Shown: positions 43,881 through 56,962, counted from the stretch's first letter. The stretch is DNA of 64,000 nucleotides from Excoecaria cochinchinensis (GCA_947683425.1 CANTUQ010000043.1:8999501-9063500); one strand, 5' to 3'. The notes: generated by a model from the sequence alone, not told the origin. Translations and numbers: made by a program.

Positions 43881-44405
43881 AATTGCCCAGAAAATCTGCA
43901 CTTTTGCACTTCACTCCAACCCAACATTTTCAAAACCACTCTTCCAAGAAATGCTATGCTAACATCATCACTCGAATGCATCCAAACATGTTAAGGATCA
44001 ATATATTCACAATTTACACTAATTATTAGCAAGAATTTTCTTAAAATACAATTTATATCACAAGAACATCTAAACCAGAATTCACACTCAACACATGCAA
44101 ATTCACTTCATAACTTTACATACAGACCATCATAACATAGGCATTTCAACTCAACTACTCAACCCAATTGAACACATTCATGCAAACATAAACAACACTC
44201 AAATTCAAAAAATTTAAACACTTAAATGAATAATCCGAGATGAGATGGGTAAGACAACTCGAAAACCTTCAAAAATGAAGCTCTAACAACCTCTTCTTCA
44301 AGAACCCAATTTCTCTTTGCCTTTGTTCTTCCTTCTCTCTTCAGATTCTTGCACAAATCCATCAAAAAACAAACACTCAATTAACCATGCAAACCAAAAC
44401 AATCT

Positions 44406-46900
44406 TGTAACACCCCCTTCCCTTATATCGGAGAACCCATCCGCAAAGGAGTGAGAACCCGTATGAGCAAGGGTGTCACTAGGCAACACGGTACAATAAC
44501 ATTCAACCACATAATATAAACATACAGAAATACAGCAAAAATTAAAACTTTAATACCAAACTGCTCATTCATAAATGGAATAATAATATTCAATACATAA
44601 TTGTTCTGATATTACCAAAATAATTACATCTTTCAGAATTACAAAGCGGAAGCTGAACAAAAGACTAAATACAATGAAAGATAACTATTACAAAAGGAAT
44701 CGTAACACAAAAAGAAGCTAAGTCCTAATATCAATCCCACTGTGTTGGCTTGACTTGAGGCGACTCTCCCAAAAGCTATACACCTTTCGCACCTGCACGG
44801 ATGAAACACCGGTGCTAAGCGATAATGCTTAGTGGGGAAACAAATAGCAATAATATGGATGGCCACTCGCAATGGTCTTCAAGGAAAAATGCATACATAA
44901 TGGCATAAGCTGAATGTCATATGAGATATAATCATAATCGAATCACATTCATAAGCATTCAAAGGTTCATAATCACATTCATATGCCAACTGATTCACAT
45001 GCTCATAAATAGAGTCATTCAGATTCACATACTTATAATCATAGTCATTCGGATTCACATTCTTATAAGCATAACAGAACAAAACACAACACCTGCTGAC
45101 TCATAGTAGTGATAACGAGTGAACGCATGGCGGTACCTTACGAGTACGAATCGAAAAGCAATATTACATTTTCTTTCTCATTTCAAAACACTTTACGGAG
45201 GGGATCTTAAACAAGATCCAAACACGTTGAAGTTCATGAGGAACTAAACAGGGACCTGATCAAGGTCCATAATAAAACTGAGGGCTGCAGCTACTGAACT
45301 ATATTAGGCATGCCTAACTATCCACTTACTTGACTCTAGCAGGTCATGAATAATCCATTCAATCACATTTACATAATTCATAAAATTATCTATGCATAAT
45401 ACATCCAATTATATTCATATACTTCATAAAATAGTCCAAGTATAAACTTAAAGGCATAACAAGTTCGGAAATTAAACATCGAAAATCACAAAGAAAACTC
45501 AAATTGAAGCTAGGGGTGTCGCGCTCGCGACAGAGGCTAGACTGGCCCTAGGTCGCGATCACGGCAACCTTCGCGCTCACGTGGAGATAGAATCGCATCT
45601 CACTGTCACGCTCGCGATAGTGAGCGGCCAACAAAAGTTGTCACACTCGTGCGCAGGCGCGCACTCGCGATAAAGGATTGCCCAAACAGCTCAGCAGCCG
45701 AGCTCTCTGTCGCGCTCGCGACAGAGAGCTCTTACTGCGGCCGATCGGCAACCCAAATCCGCTCAGCATGCACGAGAGTTGAATTCACCGAGCTCTATTG
45801 CAACCTCACAACAGTGTCACGCTCGCGACAGAGTCATGATTTCTAGCTCTTACGCGAAAATGTACAGAAATTTACACTTCCAAAACACTCGAACCTCCAA
45901 TCTCAAATACAAATCAACCCAAACTTCATCTTACCTCAAAGCAACCTTCACATCATCATAAATAACATAAAACACAACTTTAATCAACAATTAACACAAT
46001 CAAAATCATGGATTAACAAAATCAAGCTTCTCAAAAGTGATAAACCCAGAAATTTCAGCAAAATTCATCAAACTTCAAATTTGCTTCAATAAATCAACAT
46101 CCATGCATCATAACTTAAATCAAACCAAAACCCATAACATTAGCGCTAACATAAGCCTCATCAAACCTCAAATTTCTAGAAAAATCATTCAACATATCAA
46201 ATCACAAAAATGCACAAATTCAAATAAATTCCTAAACCTGAAATTCCTATGCTCCTAGTGGCAAGCTCCACTCCCACTTGCCTTTTCTTTCCCCTTGGGA
46301 TCTCGAGTAGGCGCTTTTAAACTGGAAAAACCCAAGAACCACACAAACACACAAAAATCCTAAGTTAAAAACACATGCAATCAAATCAAAAGAAGAAGAT
46401 GAAGAAGAAGAGAAGCCCACTAAAGACTTACCAATAAAGCTTAGGAGATGATTAATTTCCACCAAAACCACTTGGATCCAAGCTTAGGGCACACTTGAGG
46501 AGGAAAAGAGGAAGAAGAAATAAAGAGAAGAGGAGGGAAATGGGAAAGAGGCAGCAAATGGTTGTCCCTTTTTTCTCTCTCCTTCTATTTATACCTCCTC
46601 CCTAAAACCCTAGCCACATGTCACCCTAGGATTGGTGGATCTTGATCACTCACACCCTACACTCATGCAAGACACCACACACAAGACCAACCCTCTCTAA
46701 TGCACACACTACTCCCTTATGAGCATGCACACACTAGCAAGACCCATACACACACACACAAATGTCATACATGCACCCACACTCTAATAAAACCCATAAA
46801 ACATGCATATTATCCAAAATGCCATTAAAATATGCCAAAACACTCACATATGCACACATACAAATGGCTGAAACTACTAGGGGGAAATCGGGGTGTGACA
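44406..46900 (-). mobile_element. Solo LTR, target duplication AATCT
   Basis: 2495 bp, TGTAACACCCCC to GGGTGTGACA on the plus strand, AATCT at 44401-44405 and 46901-46905. Same family as 29721-32218 but with a different GC-rich motif (TCGCGCTCGCGACAGAG, 45515-45835). TATA on the minus strand (TATAAATA, plus 46586-46593), about 310 bp from the U3 start. GGCATGCC block near 45306 and hairpin at 44813-44836. Confidence 0.92.
45515..45835. repeat. TCGCGCTCGCGA motif cluster (LTR 44406-46900)
   Basis: GTCGCGCTCGCGACAGAGGC, GTCACGCTCGCGATAG and CTGTCGCGCTCGCGACAG, spread over about 320 bp, 1.06-1.38 kb from the U3 end. Confidence 0.75.
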
Positions 46901-47390
46901 AATCTACTCAACCCAAACCAAAGAAAAAAGGAAGAAGGAGAAGCAAACTTCCAAATCAAACTTAGCTTTTCAAAAATACAGCTCAAAGCCTATCAAAACA
47001 ACCACAACTTTGTAAACACCACCCAAGAAGAAGAAGATGGAGCAGAAAATGGACAAGGAAAAGAAGAAAAGAGACCGAGAGAGAGAGGAGAACGGGAGAG
47101 CAGAATTCAGCCTTCTTCTCTCTCCTTTCTCTCTTCCTTTCCTTTTCATTAAATGCTCACATCTACCCTTTCCTAGGTTTCCACTTCTTATTGGTCCAAG
47201 ATTCAACAATCTTGACTTTACACTTAAGTCCTTGGCTAAAGTCTCTTTGGTCCTTAGCTAATATCCATTCACTCACTAAATTAATTTCTTCTTATAAACA
47301 CTTTAATCCCTTTTCAATTTAGTCCTCAAAAATCCAATAATTAACCAAATACTCATGCAAATTCAACTAGGCCCTTTTTGGGATGTTACA

Positions 47391-48771
47391 CATAACCTAC
47401 ATATCAAGCAATTTGAAAGGGTTTTTTTGAGTTTTAAACCCGCTATTGATGGGTTTGCTCATTGTAAACCGATTTTATTGATTGATGGAATGTTCTTGAC
47501 AGGTAAATTCCAATAGATGCTTCTTATTCCCAGCTCTGTTGATGGAAACAACATGTTTCCAATTCCATTTGTCGTTGTTGAGTCTGAGAATAAATCTAGT
47601 TGGGCTTGGTTCATGAGTTTAATTAGAAAATATGTGACTCATCATCTCAGTATTATAGTTATATCTGACATATATGCTGGTATAATGGTAGTGTTTCGTG
47701 ATGATAGAAGTGGATGGAAGGAACTGCTATCATTTCATAGGGTATGCTTGCGGCACTTTATTACCAATTACAACACTCATCATAGGAAATAAAATAATAA
47801 AAGACCTATTTTATAAGGCTGGTAAGCAAATAAATACTTTCTATTATTTTTAAATATATTTAATTTAAAATGTCGTGTTGTTATAAGTTTCGTATTATAT
47901 AATATAATGTAATTACCATTCCGATGTAGGCACGCAATTTCAAAAGCAAAAGTTCACTAAGAACATGAACAAAATAAAAGAGCTTGACGAGGACTCATAC
48001 AACTGGGCGATGAGGCTTCCGCTTAAACGTTGGACATTTTCTAAGGATGGTGGATATAGGTATGGGCATACTACGACAAACATTGCAGAGAGTGTCAATA
48101 GTGCTCTTAAAGGCGTCCGCATGATGCCTATCATAGTGATCGTTAAACAAATTTTTGGCCAGTTGGTTAAGTTTTTTTATCAAAAGAGGAGAATGTACAT
48201 GAGCAAAGTGGCTGAAGCATTATGGTTCACCCTAAAATATGTTGAAGTTATAACAAAGCATGCTATCAAGGCGCGTGGACACATGGTCGTTGATTATGAT
48301 ACTAGGTACGAACTATTCAGCGTCAAAGCATGCATTGTACCAGAAGACGACACAGAAGTTAATACTTATGTTTTAAGTCTTGATAAGCGCGAGTGCAGAA
48401 AGTTTCAAGGTACCAAAATGCCATGTTCTCACGCCATTGCTGTATGCATGCACAAACATATTGACATGTACACATTTATTGATCATTATTACAGTATAAA
48501 CGAGGCATTTAAATGCTATTAGGGTGAATTCCAACCGACGGCACAAAAAGCATATTGATTGGAATATTACGGTCCTAAATTAGTACCTGATATGGAACTA
48601 TAGAGGAAAAAGGGACAACCTAAAACAACATGCATACAAAACGAGATGGATAGGTGTGAAAGGACCAATATTGTTCATTGCAGCAAGTGCGAAAATTTTG
48701 GACACAATAGAGAAACATGTACGAGTGGTGCTGGACCATCCAATCAATTCTTAAGAAGTCAACATTGTTGA
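47391..48771 (+). pseudogene. MULE transposase, catalytic and C-terminal portion
   Basis: Continues from KLQDTHN across the LTR. The MULE catalytic domain has FKPAIDGFAHCKPILLIDG (first Asp), a TAG at 47514-47516, PIPFVVVESENKSSWAWFMS, VISDIYAGI (second Asp) and VCLRHFITNY. After a frame change near 47785 a clean intron (47822-47929, donor GTAAGC, acceptor TGTAG) interrupts it. The downstream exon has TTNIAESVNSALKGVR, a SWIM zinc finger (ECRKFQGTKMPCSHAIAVC) and, past three stops, a CCHC knuckle CSKCENFGHNRETC, ending with stop at 48769-48771. Organisation is that of a full plant MULE transposase, now dead. Confidence 0.88.
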
Positions 48772-48966
48772 ATAATATATAAGTACATTATGTAACTTAG
48801 GCATGTGTATAACATTCCATAATTAATATATATGGTAGTTAAAGCGTGCGATAATTTTATTTATGAAATGAGATGTGGTATTTAAGTATCAATTTAATAA
48901 GTAAATTAAATATTAGATCAAAACTTGTTTGGCCATAAATTCACCATATCCACCAATACAACGTAT
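48772..48966. other. Spacer between the convergent transposase and PMD genes
   Basis: AT-rich, about 195 bp, must contain both 3' ends. No polyadenylation signal stands out. Confidence 0.5.
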
Positions 48967-50513
48967 TTAACTTCTCCTATTCCTACTACTATAACTTGAA
49001 CTACTTTGTGTGTGGAATTTAGGATCCATCTCGCATGGGTTCAGATCATAAGGTATATGCATTACATCATTGTATTCTCCACTGTATAGTGGTTGATCAG
49101 TTAAACCCATTGTAGTACTAAGATGAGAACAATTTAATAGCTCATTAAAAAAAATCATCATGTTCTACAGTAGGTTAAGAATCTCCATATATGTTCTACG
49201 ATTGATGATCTCCTTCAAATAAACTTACGTTTAAATCAATATTCCATCTAGAAGGACCAACTTCAAAGGCATAATAATTTGAAGGACTAGCTTCATTCTA
49301 AAAAAATTATTGCTGATCAAATTATTGCTGACTAACAGAAGGAATACGAAATGAACTTGAAGTTGGGTTAAGAAGATATGGCCATGACATGGGTGGGGGG
49401 ACCTGGTGCACTCCGAGTTTAATGGGAATAGATGTAACAGTTTTACGTCTTCCCCGCATTCCTGTCCTGCTACATTTAGACGCACAAAAATCTTCGTATG
49501 GAGCTAGCAACGGTTGAATCTCCACAGGATCAGAAACTGGCTCACGAGGATAATCATTCGATGTCCTTTTAATTGCAATAACAACACATAGAATGCCTTT
49601 AGATGTCAAACAAATATTACTCGCTTCATTCAATGATGAAGCTGTGTCAGAATGGTAAATTCATTCAGCACCATCGGCCTGCATGAAAATATATAACTTT
49701 TTAGAAAACAACAATAACTTATTTAAAAACTATATTTTAACAACATATCATACCGTGGCCCCAATTGAAGCACCAAATGGAGTTATCTAGTGTCGGGTCC
49801 GTTTAATATACCACGTCAAGTATTGTCACCTCGGATGTAAGGGAGCCTGCAAGTATTGAGTTGTTACAAAGCAATTCCATCGGTTGCCCCATTTATGAAT
49901 GAAACTTGAGAATTTATCTTCCCAATTGGCATCATTGTGGCCTCGCAAGTCAATGGAATGAACTGTATTGTTATTTTGTAGTGGGTATGGAATGGATTGG
50001 TCCATCCCAAATTGCCTCAGACATTAATCTGGTTGGTGCCACTCAATTATATGAAAACAAACCAATGGCGCAACCGATCTCCAACTGTTTACACCATTTG
50101 TACAATAATCATGCAACAAGTCCATTACATTATTGTAGGGCTCCCATTCCATCTGAAAAAATTTTCAACAACGGGTAAATATGTTGTTATAATTTTTTTT
50201 CTAGAGTGATTGGGACTGAAAAAATTTAAATGGATAAAAAAATAAATACAAACCTGATCATGAGGCTGAATGTCTAACTCCATACGATAATCATTAACAC
50301 CTTTGTTATGATTATTTCTTAAATTAATAAGAGATCACCACCTATAACACAATAATTAATATCTTCTCAGCATATTATATGAATAATTAAATAATTCTAT
50401 CCCAACATACTATATAATAAAAAAAATTTACCTGTATGCATATGGTATGGTTTGATTTAATACAACAGTTTGCAAAAAAAGCAGGCCAAAATTGCAGCAG
50501 TCTTTCCCACGCT
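48967..50513 (-). pseudogene. PMD (plant mobile domain) gene, C-terminal part
   Basis: Minus-strand continuation of the PMD gene. From the right: LLQFWPAFF-like sequence next to the LTR insertion, VPLICFHIIEWHQPNRLMSEAIWD (near 50060), a block with NCFVTTQYLQA near 49880, then VEIQPLLAPYEDFC and RGRRKTVTSIPIKLG (49633-49322), then NYYAFEVGPSRWNIDLN. A donor GTAAGT and acceptor CTGTAG lead to a last exon, 49164-48967, ending RNRRS. These follow the order seen in PMD proteins (the family of MAIN/MAIL1 and of TE-borne copies). Several stops and shifts. Exon borders other than the last are approximate. Confidence 0.65.
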
Positions 50514-50518
50514 CATAT

Positions 50519-52858
50519 TGTAACAACCCAAAAAGGGCCTAGTCGGAATTCGCATGTTAAGTCAGAAAATTAAGGGTATTTCTGTAATTTGAGTTAGAGA
50601 AAATTGGATAATAAGGACTTTAGTGCAAAGAAATTAATTAAATAAGTTAAGTGGAGAATTATATGGTGTGCATGTGGTGTATGGATGTAGGGTATTTGTT
50701 GTGGATTAAATCTAGTGAAGTGTGTGTATGGTAACTTGGATTTTAAATATCTACTTAAGAAGTATATAGTGAGGTTGTAGTATGGTGCCAAGGAATGGTA
50801 AGTCAAAGTAATGGAATTGTGGTCCAATTGAAGCTTGCCATATAGGATGAGTAGGTGAAGAGCTTTAATGAGGAGAGAGGGAAGGAGGAAAGCAGATTTT
50901 CTGCTTCTTCACTACGTTTCCCATTTTCTTCCTCTTCCTCCCTCTTCTTTCTTACATTTTCTGCTCTTCCTTGCTTGCCCTAACGTGGATCTTCAAGTGT
51001 TAAAGTTGGATTTCTGAGTTTTGAGCTGGAATCAAGAGATAAGAGCTTAAGTTATTGCTTGGGTTTCTTCTTCTTTTTCTTTGCATTTTCTGGGTTTGAT
51101 TTCTGGGTTTTTGGATGAGGTTTATATGGGTTGATTTATGTGTTGCTTTGGCTGGGTTTTGTGCAAGAACCGGAGGAGAGAAGGAAGTGTAAAGGGAAAG
51201 AGAAGGTGGGGCTTTGAAAGGGAAGTTTGAAGCTGCAAATTTCCAGGTTTGGGAGTTGATTTTGCTTACTCTATTAACTGATGGATTTTGCCTAGTTCTC
51301 ATTTGGATTATGTGTTTGTTTGTGTCCTTTAATCCTTGAAATCTTGAGTGTTTTGTTTTGGTAAATGCATGTATTTATTATGAAGTGATTATGAGTCAAA
51401 TTGTTAGTAATAAAGTGAAGAACATGAGCATTTAAGAAGAATGAATTTTGGGTTTGGTTTTTGATGGAATTCATGATGAGTTATGGTTGATTATTGTGTA
51501 AAATATGTTCATTTGGCTTTGGAAATGTTCCGGAGGTGTAATAGTGGCATGAGGTAACAATTTATGCATGTTTGATTGGAGTGTGTGTGAGTGGTTTTGA
51601 TAACAGAGAGTTACAGGACCTTTTTGGGTTGGAAAAATTGTCTCTGTCGTGAGTGCGACTTTGTCGCAATCGCGACAGAAATGATTTTCCCTGCCATAGT
51701 GTTTCCTGCATTTTAGAGAGAGGGTATCCGAATCGTGCTCCTCCCCTCTATTTTTCGTAGTGCCTTCTCCTCTGTCGCGAGCGCGACTCCCAGTCGCGAT
51801 CGCGACAGTAGGACTTCTCTTTTGCCCTATTTTGATTCTGAATTGTCCTCTTCTTGTCTTTTTCTACATGTTTTCTTTCTAGTGCATAATTTAGACTTAT
51901 TTATACTTCAATTATTGCATGATTAGAGTTTGTAATGATAATTTTTGGGCATGACAATGTTTCTATTTGTTTTACCCAATTATGTCAAATGTTTCAACTT
52001 GAGTGAGTGAGTTTGGCCTGAAATGTCAGTGTAGTGGATAGATAAGCATGCTTATTAATGCTTATAAAACCCCGCTTATAGGGTTTTAGTGATACTGTTG
52101 AGGCCTAGCCTCCGGTTTTGAGCGATGACCCCGCTAATAGGGTCTTAGTGATGCTGTTGAGGCCTAGCCTCCAGTTTTAGTGTAGTGTTTTTCCCGTATC
52201 CACCGCAAGTGAAGTTCAGGCTGTTGTGTAGTGTTATGTATCTATATATAAATGAAGTGTATTGTTATTTGAAATAATTATTTTACCTTAGTGAATCAGT
52301 TTCAGTTAGTGTAATTATGCCATGTATGCTAGTTGAATGGTTATAGTGATTATATATTTTGTATTTCTAATTTTCCTGCTTTTATAGTGGATTCAATTAG
52401 TGTATGCTTTACTCGTTTTACGTATGATATTACTTGTATATTGTTAGTGCTCTCTTGTCTGTTTTTCCTCCCCACTGAGCGTTATCGCTTAGCACGGGTT
52501 CTTTTCCCGTGTAGGTGACAGGATTTTTGGAGTTTGTCTGTGTCGCACATCTGCAGGCAGGCCACATAGGAGTTAGAAGTGTTCTGTTATTTTATTTTCA
52601 GCTCCTGTATTTTGTAATTCCTTTTTGGTTTATGTATTCTTTTTTAAAAGTGGTACATGTAACTTTTTATAAAGAATTATGATAGAATATCTTGGTTAAT
52701 GTATATAAGTATGTTTAATTATTTATGATGTACGATTTTTCTGTATTATTGTTAGTGAATGCTTCTGCTTAGCGAATGTGTGTGTATGTTGTGAGTGAGC
52801 GTCGGGTAGCACGTCCGCCGGTGCCCTTCCAACGGGGGCAGCGGAAGGGGGTGTTGCA
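50519..52858 (+). mobile_element. Solo LTR in the PMD gene, target duplication CATAT
   Basis: 2340 bp, TGTAACAACCC to GGGTGTTGCA, with CATAT at 50514-50518 and 52859-52863. The GTCGCG motif cluster is at 51645-51806, GCATGC at 52048, a 66-bp direct repeat (AGGGTTTTAGTGATACTGTTGAGGCC at 52080 and again near 52140) follows, and the CTGAGCG/CGCTTAG hairpin is at 52475-52492. No genes. Confidence 0.93.
51645..51806. repeat. GTCGCG motif cluster (LTR 50519-52858)
   Basis: CTGTCGTGAGTGCGACTTTG, GTCGCAATCGCGACAG, CTGTCGCGAGCGCGAC and GTCGCGATCGCGACAG. Position 1.13-1.29 kb from the LTR start. Confidence 0.75.
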
Positions 52859-52863
52859 CATAT

Positions 52864-53501
52864 ATGTATTCTCTTATGATAACCCCCCAATCCATTTGAA
52901 CTCAGACGAGTGGCACTATATAGCTCTCTGTATAATCATGCCAAGTAAGCTGATCCCTAACTATAATGCCCCACTTGATCTAAAAACTCTAGTAGCGGTA
53001 GCCACATTAAATGAATGTAATTATTGGACTGTGATGGACATAACAATCCACCAATACAGCGAATATCCAAGCACAGGTAAAGTATTGTATAACATACTTA
53101 GAAGCATCTGCCGGTAAGGAACTAAAATTTCTTATTAACCATGTCATTTTAACACTGTGGCCTCTTAGAATGTCTTATGAGGGAACTTATCCCAAAAGCC
53201 GACCGCACAGCTCTGCCCAATCATATTATAAATGTCCCATCATAGCTTTTCCTTCAATGGGTAAATCGTTCAGGATCCCCACATTCTAAAGTGTAATTGT
53301 GGCTTTACCAAAAGCAAGGTGAAATGTATGTGTCTCCGGTCTCCATCGCTCCGCAAATGCACTTATTAAGTTGCAATCAACATTTATAGCACCGATCTAC
53401 GATACCCCATAAAATCCTGCTATTCTTAGGTACGATATTATCCTCGGATCGATGTTCATGTAATGGTTGTCTACACTTGCTCTACGTGCAAACAATGCAT
53501 C
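52864..53501 (-). pseudogene. PMD gene, central domain
   Basis: Minus-strand reading starts next to the Tat-B insertion with HDALFARRASVDNHYMNIDP and RIISYLRIAGFYGV, then, past a TAG, LISAFAERWRPETHTFHLAFG, KATITL, a stop, and ILNDLPIEGKAMMG. The ERWRPETHTFH block is the strongest signature of plant mobile domain proteins. The left half (52870-53130) is degenerate (SLLGMIIQRA) and ends at the solo LTR. Function of TE-borne PMD proteins is unknown; the host relatives MAIN and MAIL1 act in transcription and silencing. Confidence 0.8.
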
Positions 53502-53506
53502 ATGTT

Positions 53507-53975
53507 TGATAAAGCCCTGGATGTCTTTATCTGGAGAGGGAGGAACTGACCGATCAGATGAGAAGGACCCTGCAAGAAAGAATGCCAGGTCGGACAAGGC
53601 GTAAGCACTTCGAAGCTTAAGTTAGTAGCTTAGAGAGAGAAAGTGCTTAGAGAGAGAGAGCTTAGGATTTAATACCTGGAGCCATCGTTGGCTGGGCTAT
53701 TTATAAGAGAGGGTTGAGGGGCACTCGAGTGCCTAGGGAAGTGATTACTGGCAGCCAGAGTAGGTTTTCGGTGAAGTGACAGGGAGCAGGTGGCTGACGC
53801 GGGCGCTGCCTTGTGTCAGACGATTGATGGGACTGGCTGTCACATCATCCGATTGGCTGGGTGTGCTGTCTAGGAGCTCGCGCCTGTTCACTCTTGGCTC
53901 TTGGACCTCGAGCCTTGCCAGTCCGCTGGGCCAACTAGATGGGCCTTGGTACAAATGATATTTGCTGGGTTATCA
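53507..53975 (-). repeat. 3' LTR of Tat-B
   Basis: 469 bp, TGATAAAGCCC to GGGTTATCA on the plus strand. Minus-strand TATA (CTTATAAATAG) at about 53707-53697; AGAGAGAG tracts near 53650. No coding content. Confidence 0.93.
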
Positions 53976-54257
53976 CTTGTCCCCCCTCAACAGGTCCGAT
54001 CGGGCATAGATTCGCCTTGGAAGTCCCGTTCGGATGGAAACTGCTTTGAGTTGTTCCGATCCGTGGGTGTCCATTGGCGGGATTTTGAATTTTGAAAGGC
54101 GGTCAGCTGAAAGGACGCGCCTGCTCGTACAGTTGTTTTTATTAATTGTTGCGCGTACACCAAGGGTGGCGCTTCGTTCTTCGCGTAGCCATAATGCCTT
54201 TGACGCATGGCAATGTCTTAGTGGCGGGACTGTTGGTGTATTCCAGAAGCTTTGGAC
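53976..54257 (+). promoter_or_regulatory. Upstream region of the antisense gene, and polypurine tract of Tat-B
   Basis: The minus strand has a G-rich tract (GTTGAGGGGGGACAAG, plus 53978-53995) against the LTR, acting as the PPT. The same segment on the plus strand is the upstream region of the antisense gene's TATA box. Confidence 0.6.
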
Positions 54258-54266
54258 TATAAATAG
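54258..54266 (+). promoter_or_regulatory. TATA box of the Tat-B antisense gene
   Basis: GGACTATAAATAGGCG, an excellent plant TATA box, 250 bp before the start codon and pointing against the retroelement. Confidence 0.7.
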
Positions 54267-54507
54267 GCGTTCTCTAAGTCTTTTTCCTTTTACTTTTTGC
54301 AATCCCTAGCGAAGCTCTGCAAAAAAATTTTCTCAACTTTCCTTGAGTTCTGACAGACTTTTCCCAGTTCTTTCTCATCGAAAACACCCCACATTACCAA
54401 GTAAGTAATTTCTTCTTCCTCCCTTTTAGCCTTCTTTGCTTTCCATTTCTTTCGCATTCATCCTTCTAGCATTTCCAGTTCGCATTCCCCTTTCTTTTCT
54501 TTAGTCG

Positions 54508-56962
54508 ATGATGGCGTCTAGCAGCAATGTGACACCGAGTGAGTCCTTCTTGGACGTGTATGAGGGTCAACCTACGGTTGAGCTATGCTCCAGCTTAACG
54601 GCAGAGGAGGTGGTTGAGGTGCCTGCCAAATACGGCTTTCCCAATGGTGTATCTGTAGCAGTCTGCCTAGATTCCATGGCGGTGTCGGAGGGGCCGTTCA
54701 GAGAGGGTGACAGCGAGTGCTTCATCAGCCACATGTGGAGTCTGGACGCCAGAATGCGTTTCCCCTTTGGCGCCTTTGAGATTGCCATGCTGGAGGGGTA
54801 GCTCCGACCCTTGACCTCTTCACCCACTTCTTCTACGTCTCTTCCTGGAGCGATGGGTCAGAGTTCTTCTTCACCAGTCGACCGAAGAAGAAATTGATAA
54901 ACATTCCCACCTCCATGAAGGGCTTCAGAGAGAGGTATTTCCTGGTGGGAAAGGAGGGCAGCTTCGGGGTGAGTCTCGCCAGGTCGGTTGAGGTGAGGAT
55001 CTTGAAAGACCAGGCCACTGGGCAGTCCCTGTACAAGGCTGACTTCCAGAAACTGATGGATGTTGTGGCTCGGAAGGGAGGCCTTATAAGTCCAAGGAGC
55101 TGCTGGAGCTGCTCCAGGGGGCCTACGTTGAAACGGCCGCAGCTGCCGAACGTGAGCATTAGGATTGGGCTAGCCATGATTTATAAAGCATAGCATTTGC
55201 ATTTGCATGAAAAAAAAAATTTGATGGAGAACTTATCTTGCTTGTTTGTTTTTTGTTGCAGCTGAAATGGCCGGAAGAAGCAGTATCGCCAGCGAGTTGG
55301 CCGATCGGGTTGCCTCCAAGAGGACGGCCAAGCTGGAGGCAAAGGAGGCTAAGGCGAGCAGCAAAAGGAGGAGGCTTGTGAAACAGTCCGAGCTTGAAGC
55401 CATAAGGAGGCCGCCGGTTTCTTCCTCTGCTGCCGTGCCTTTATCTGTTGCTTCGGTTGGGTCAGTTCCCACTCTCACCGCAACAGTTGCTTTGATGCCA
55501 ATCCCAAACCAGATCATCACAGAGCCCTCAGTTCGGGTTTCTCGCAGAGGGCATATGGTAGGGAGTGAGCCTGAGGAGGAGGAGGAGGAGGCGCCCGGGG
55601 TGATATGCCCTCCCGAAATTCAAACTTTAAGGGAGATGGTGCAGGGGAGGGCAATACGCTTGGATGAGGCTGCGCAGCGGCAGATGGAGGAGAGCGCCCG
55701 GAAGAAGGTGAGCGAACTATTGTTTGAATTAGACGCTCAGATGGCAGCCAAGGGGAAGGCCGTTCAGCAGGGACGAGAACCGAGGCGGTCCAATGGGCGT
55801 CCCGTTCCTGTGGGGGACTTCTTGAGGGACAGCTTCGGTGAGGATTGGTCACCTCATCAAGTGGCCGGTTTCATTTGCCGTGGTCTCCTTCGGGATGAGG
55901 ACCGCAGGGAGCTCGGGGACGCCCGCCAGCTCAACCGGGAGACACAGGCTATTAGCCAGAAACTGATAGATGTAAGTGTCTTTCTCTTCTATTCCTTTTG
56001 TTTGTTTGCTTCATTCTTTCGTGTGAAGTTTGATTGGCTTCCCCCCCGCACCTTTTTTTGTCTCCCCCTAGGCTGCGAGGAGGGCTCAATGGCTAAATCT
56101 AATGGCCGGAGCTTGGCGGTTGAAGGCCGAAGAAGGGGCCAAGGCTAGGGCGGAGGCGGAGGCTGCCCAAAAAGAGGCCTCCGCTCTACGAGCTGAAATG
56201 GCCAAGGTGAAGAAATAGTCCTCCGCTTCCCATTCAGAGACAGTGGCTTTGAGGAAGGAGGTCCACCAGAAGACCCAGGAGCTGAAGGCTCAGCAGGGCG
56301 AGGTGGACAAACTAAAGGGTGACACTGTCCATTTTTCTGCCGAAATCGCTCAGTGCAGGCGTTTCGAGGCAGATGCAACCAGGTTGGATGCTGAGTGCAA
56401 GGGTCTGGCTGCCGAGAACGCCAAGCTAAAATTGGAGGTCGATCAGGCGCGCAGGGAAGCGAAATCCTTGAAGCTGTCATTGGAGGAGAAGGAGGCCTCT
56501 TGGGCCAAAAAACTTGAGGACGAGGTCGCCACTCAGAGGGAGCATCTTCTTGATGAGCTTGCTGAGGCTCAGGCGCAAGTGCTTGGCCGTTTAGTCCATG
56601 AAGCCGAGAGGCACTTTCCGGGTGCTGATCTCAAGTGGATGGACAATCCGGTGGCACTGCCCGACCCACCATCAAGCGATGATAAAGATGACGCTCCCGA
56701 AGGGGAGGCAGTCCAAGAGAGCCAAGGCGGGGACCCTTCACTTTCAGGAACGGGCCCAGAAATCCGCTCCGATGTCGAGCCCATCGTCCCTCCTCCGCCC
56801 GAAGCCAAGCCCGAGGCCCTTCCTTCATGGGGGCCTGTCTCTGAAGGGGAAGCGGGGCCTTCTTTGCCTGGCTCTGACCCTTCTCAAGCCACTACCGAGC
56901 CGGGCATTGAGCAGACCGCAGGTCCTCCTGGTGACGCAGAGTTTGTAAATATAGAAACGTAG
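54508..56962 (+). pseudogene. Antisense, intron-containing gene of Tat-B (putative gypsy-type transposon ORF with coiled coil)
   Basis: Runs against gag-pol. A 5'UTR intron (54401-54504, GTAAGT...TTTAG) precedes ATG 54508. The first domain (VELCSSLTAEEVVEVPAKYGF, LDARMRFPFGAFE, THFFYVSSWSDGSEFF) resembles the domain named 'putative gypsy type transposon' (Transposase_28). It shifts frame at a G-run near 54797 and again near 55080. Introns at 55152-55261 (GTGAGC...TGCAG) and 55972-56071 (GTAAGT...CCTAG) have good borders. The middle exon is Ala/Lys/Glu-rich with a nuclear-localisation-like KASSKRRRLVKQ. The last exon has one TAG at 56216-56218, then a coiled coil (ELKAQQGEVDKLKGD onward) and an acidic Pro-rich tail. 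AATAAA follows at 57058. Function unknown. Confidence 0.72.

Larger units (their letters stand above)
40131..47390 (-). mobile_element. Solo LTR (about 2.4 kb) split by two other solo LTRs; target duplication CACAA/CATAA
   Basis: Plus-strand edges TGTAACACCCCGATACC at 40131 and GGGATGTTACA at 47390 are flanked by CACAA and CATAA (4 of 5), and removal restores the MULE transposase frame. Pieces are 40131-40701, 43026-44405 and 46906-47390. It carries its own TCGCGCTCGCGACAG cluster (43490-43880), a GCATGC block (43263) and a CTAAGCG hairpin (40456-40478). Plus-strand frames in it are not genes. Confidence 0.88.

Noticed and set aside
44401..46905. A full-length element spanning 40131 to 47390 with two LTRs
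   Set aside because: The inner blocks each have their own target duplications and orientation of termini; no internal pol sequence is present.
55233..55852. Minus-strand ORFs opposite the Tat-B antisense gene
   Set aside because: Shadow frames in GC-richer coding DNA, lacking domain content and crossing the better-supported introns.
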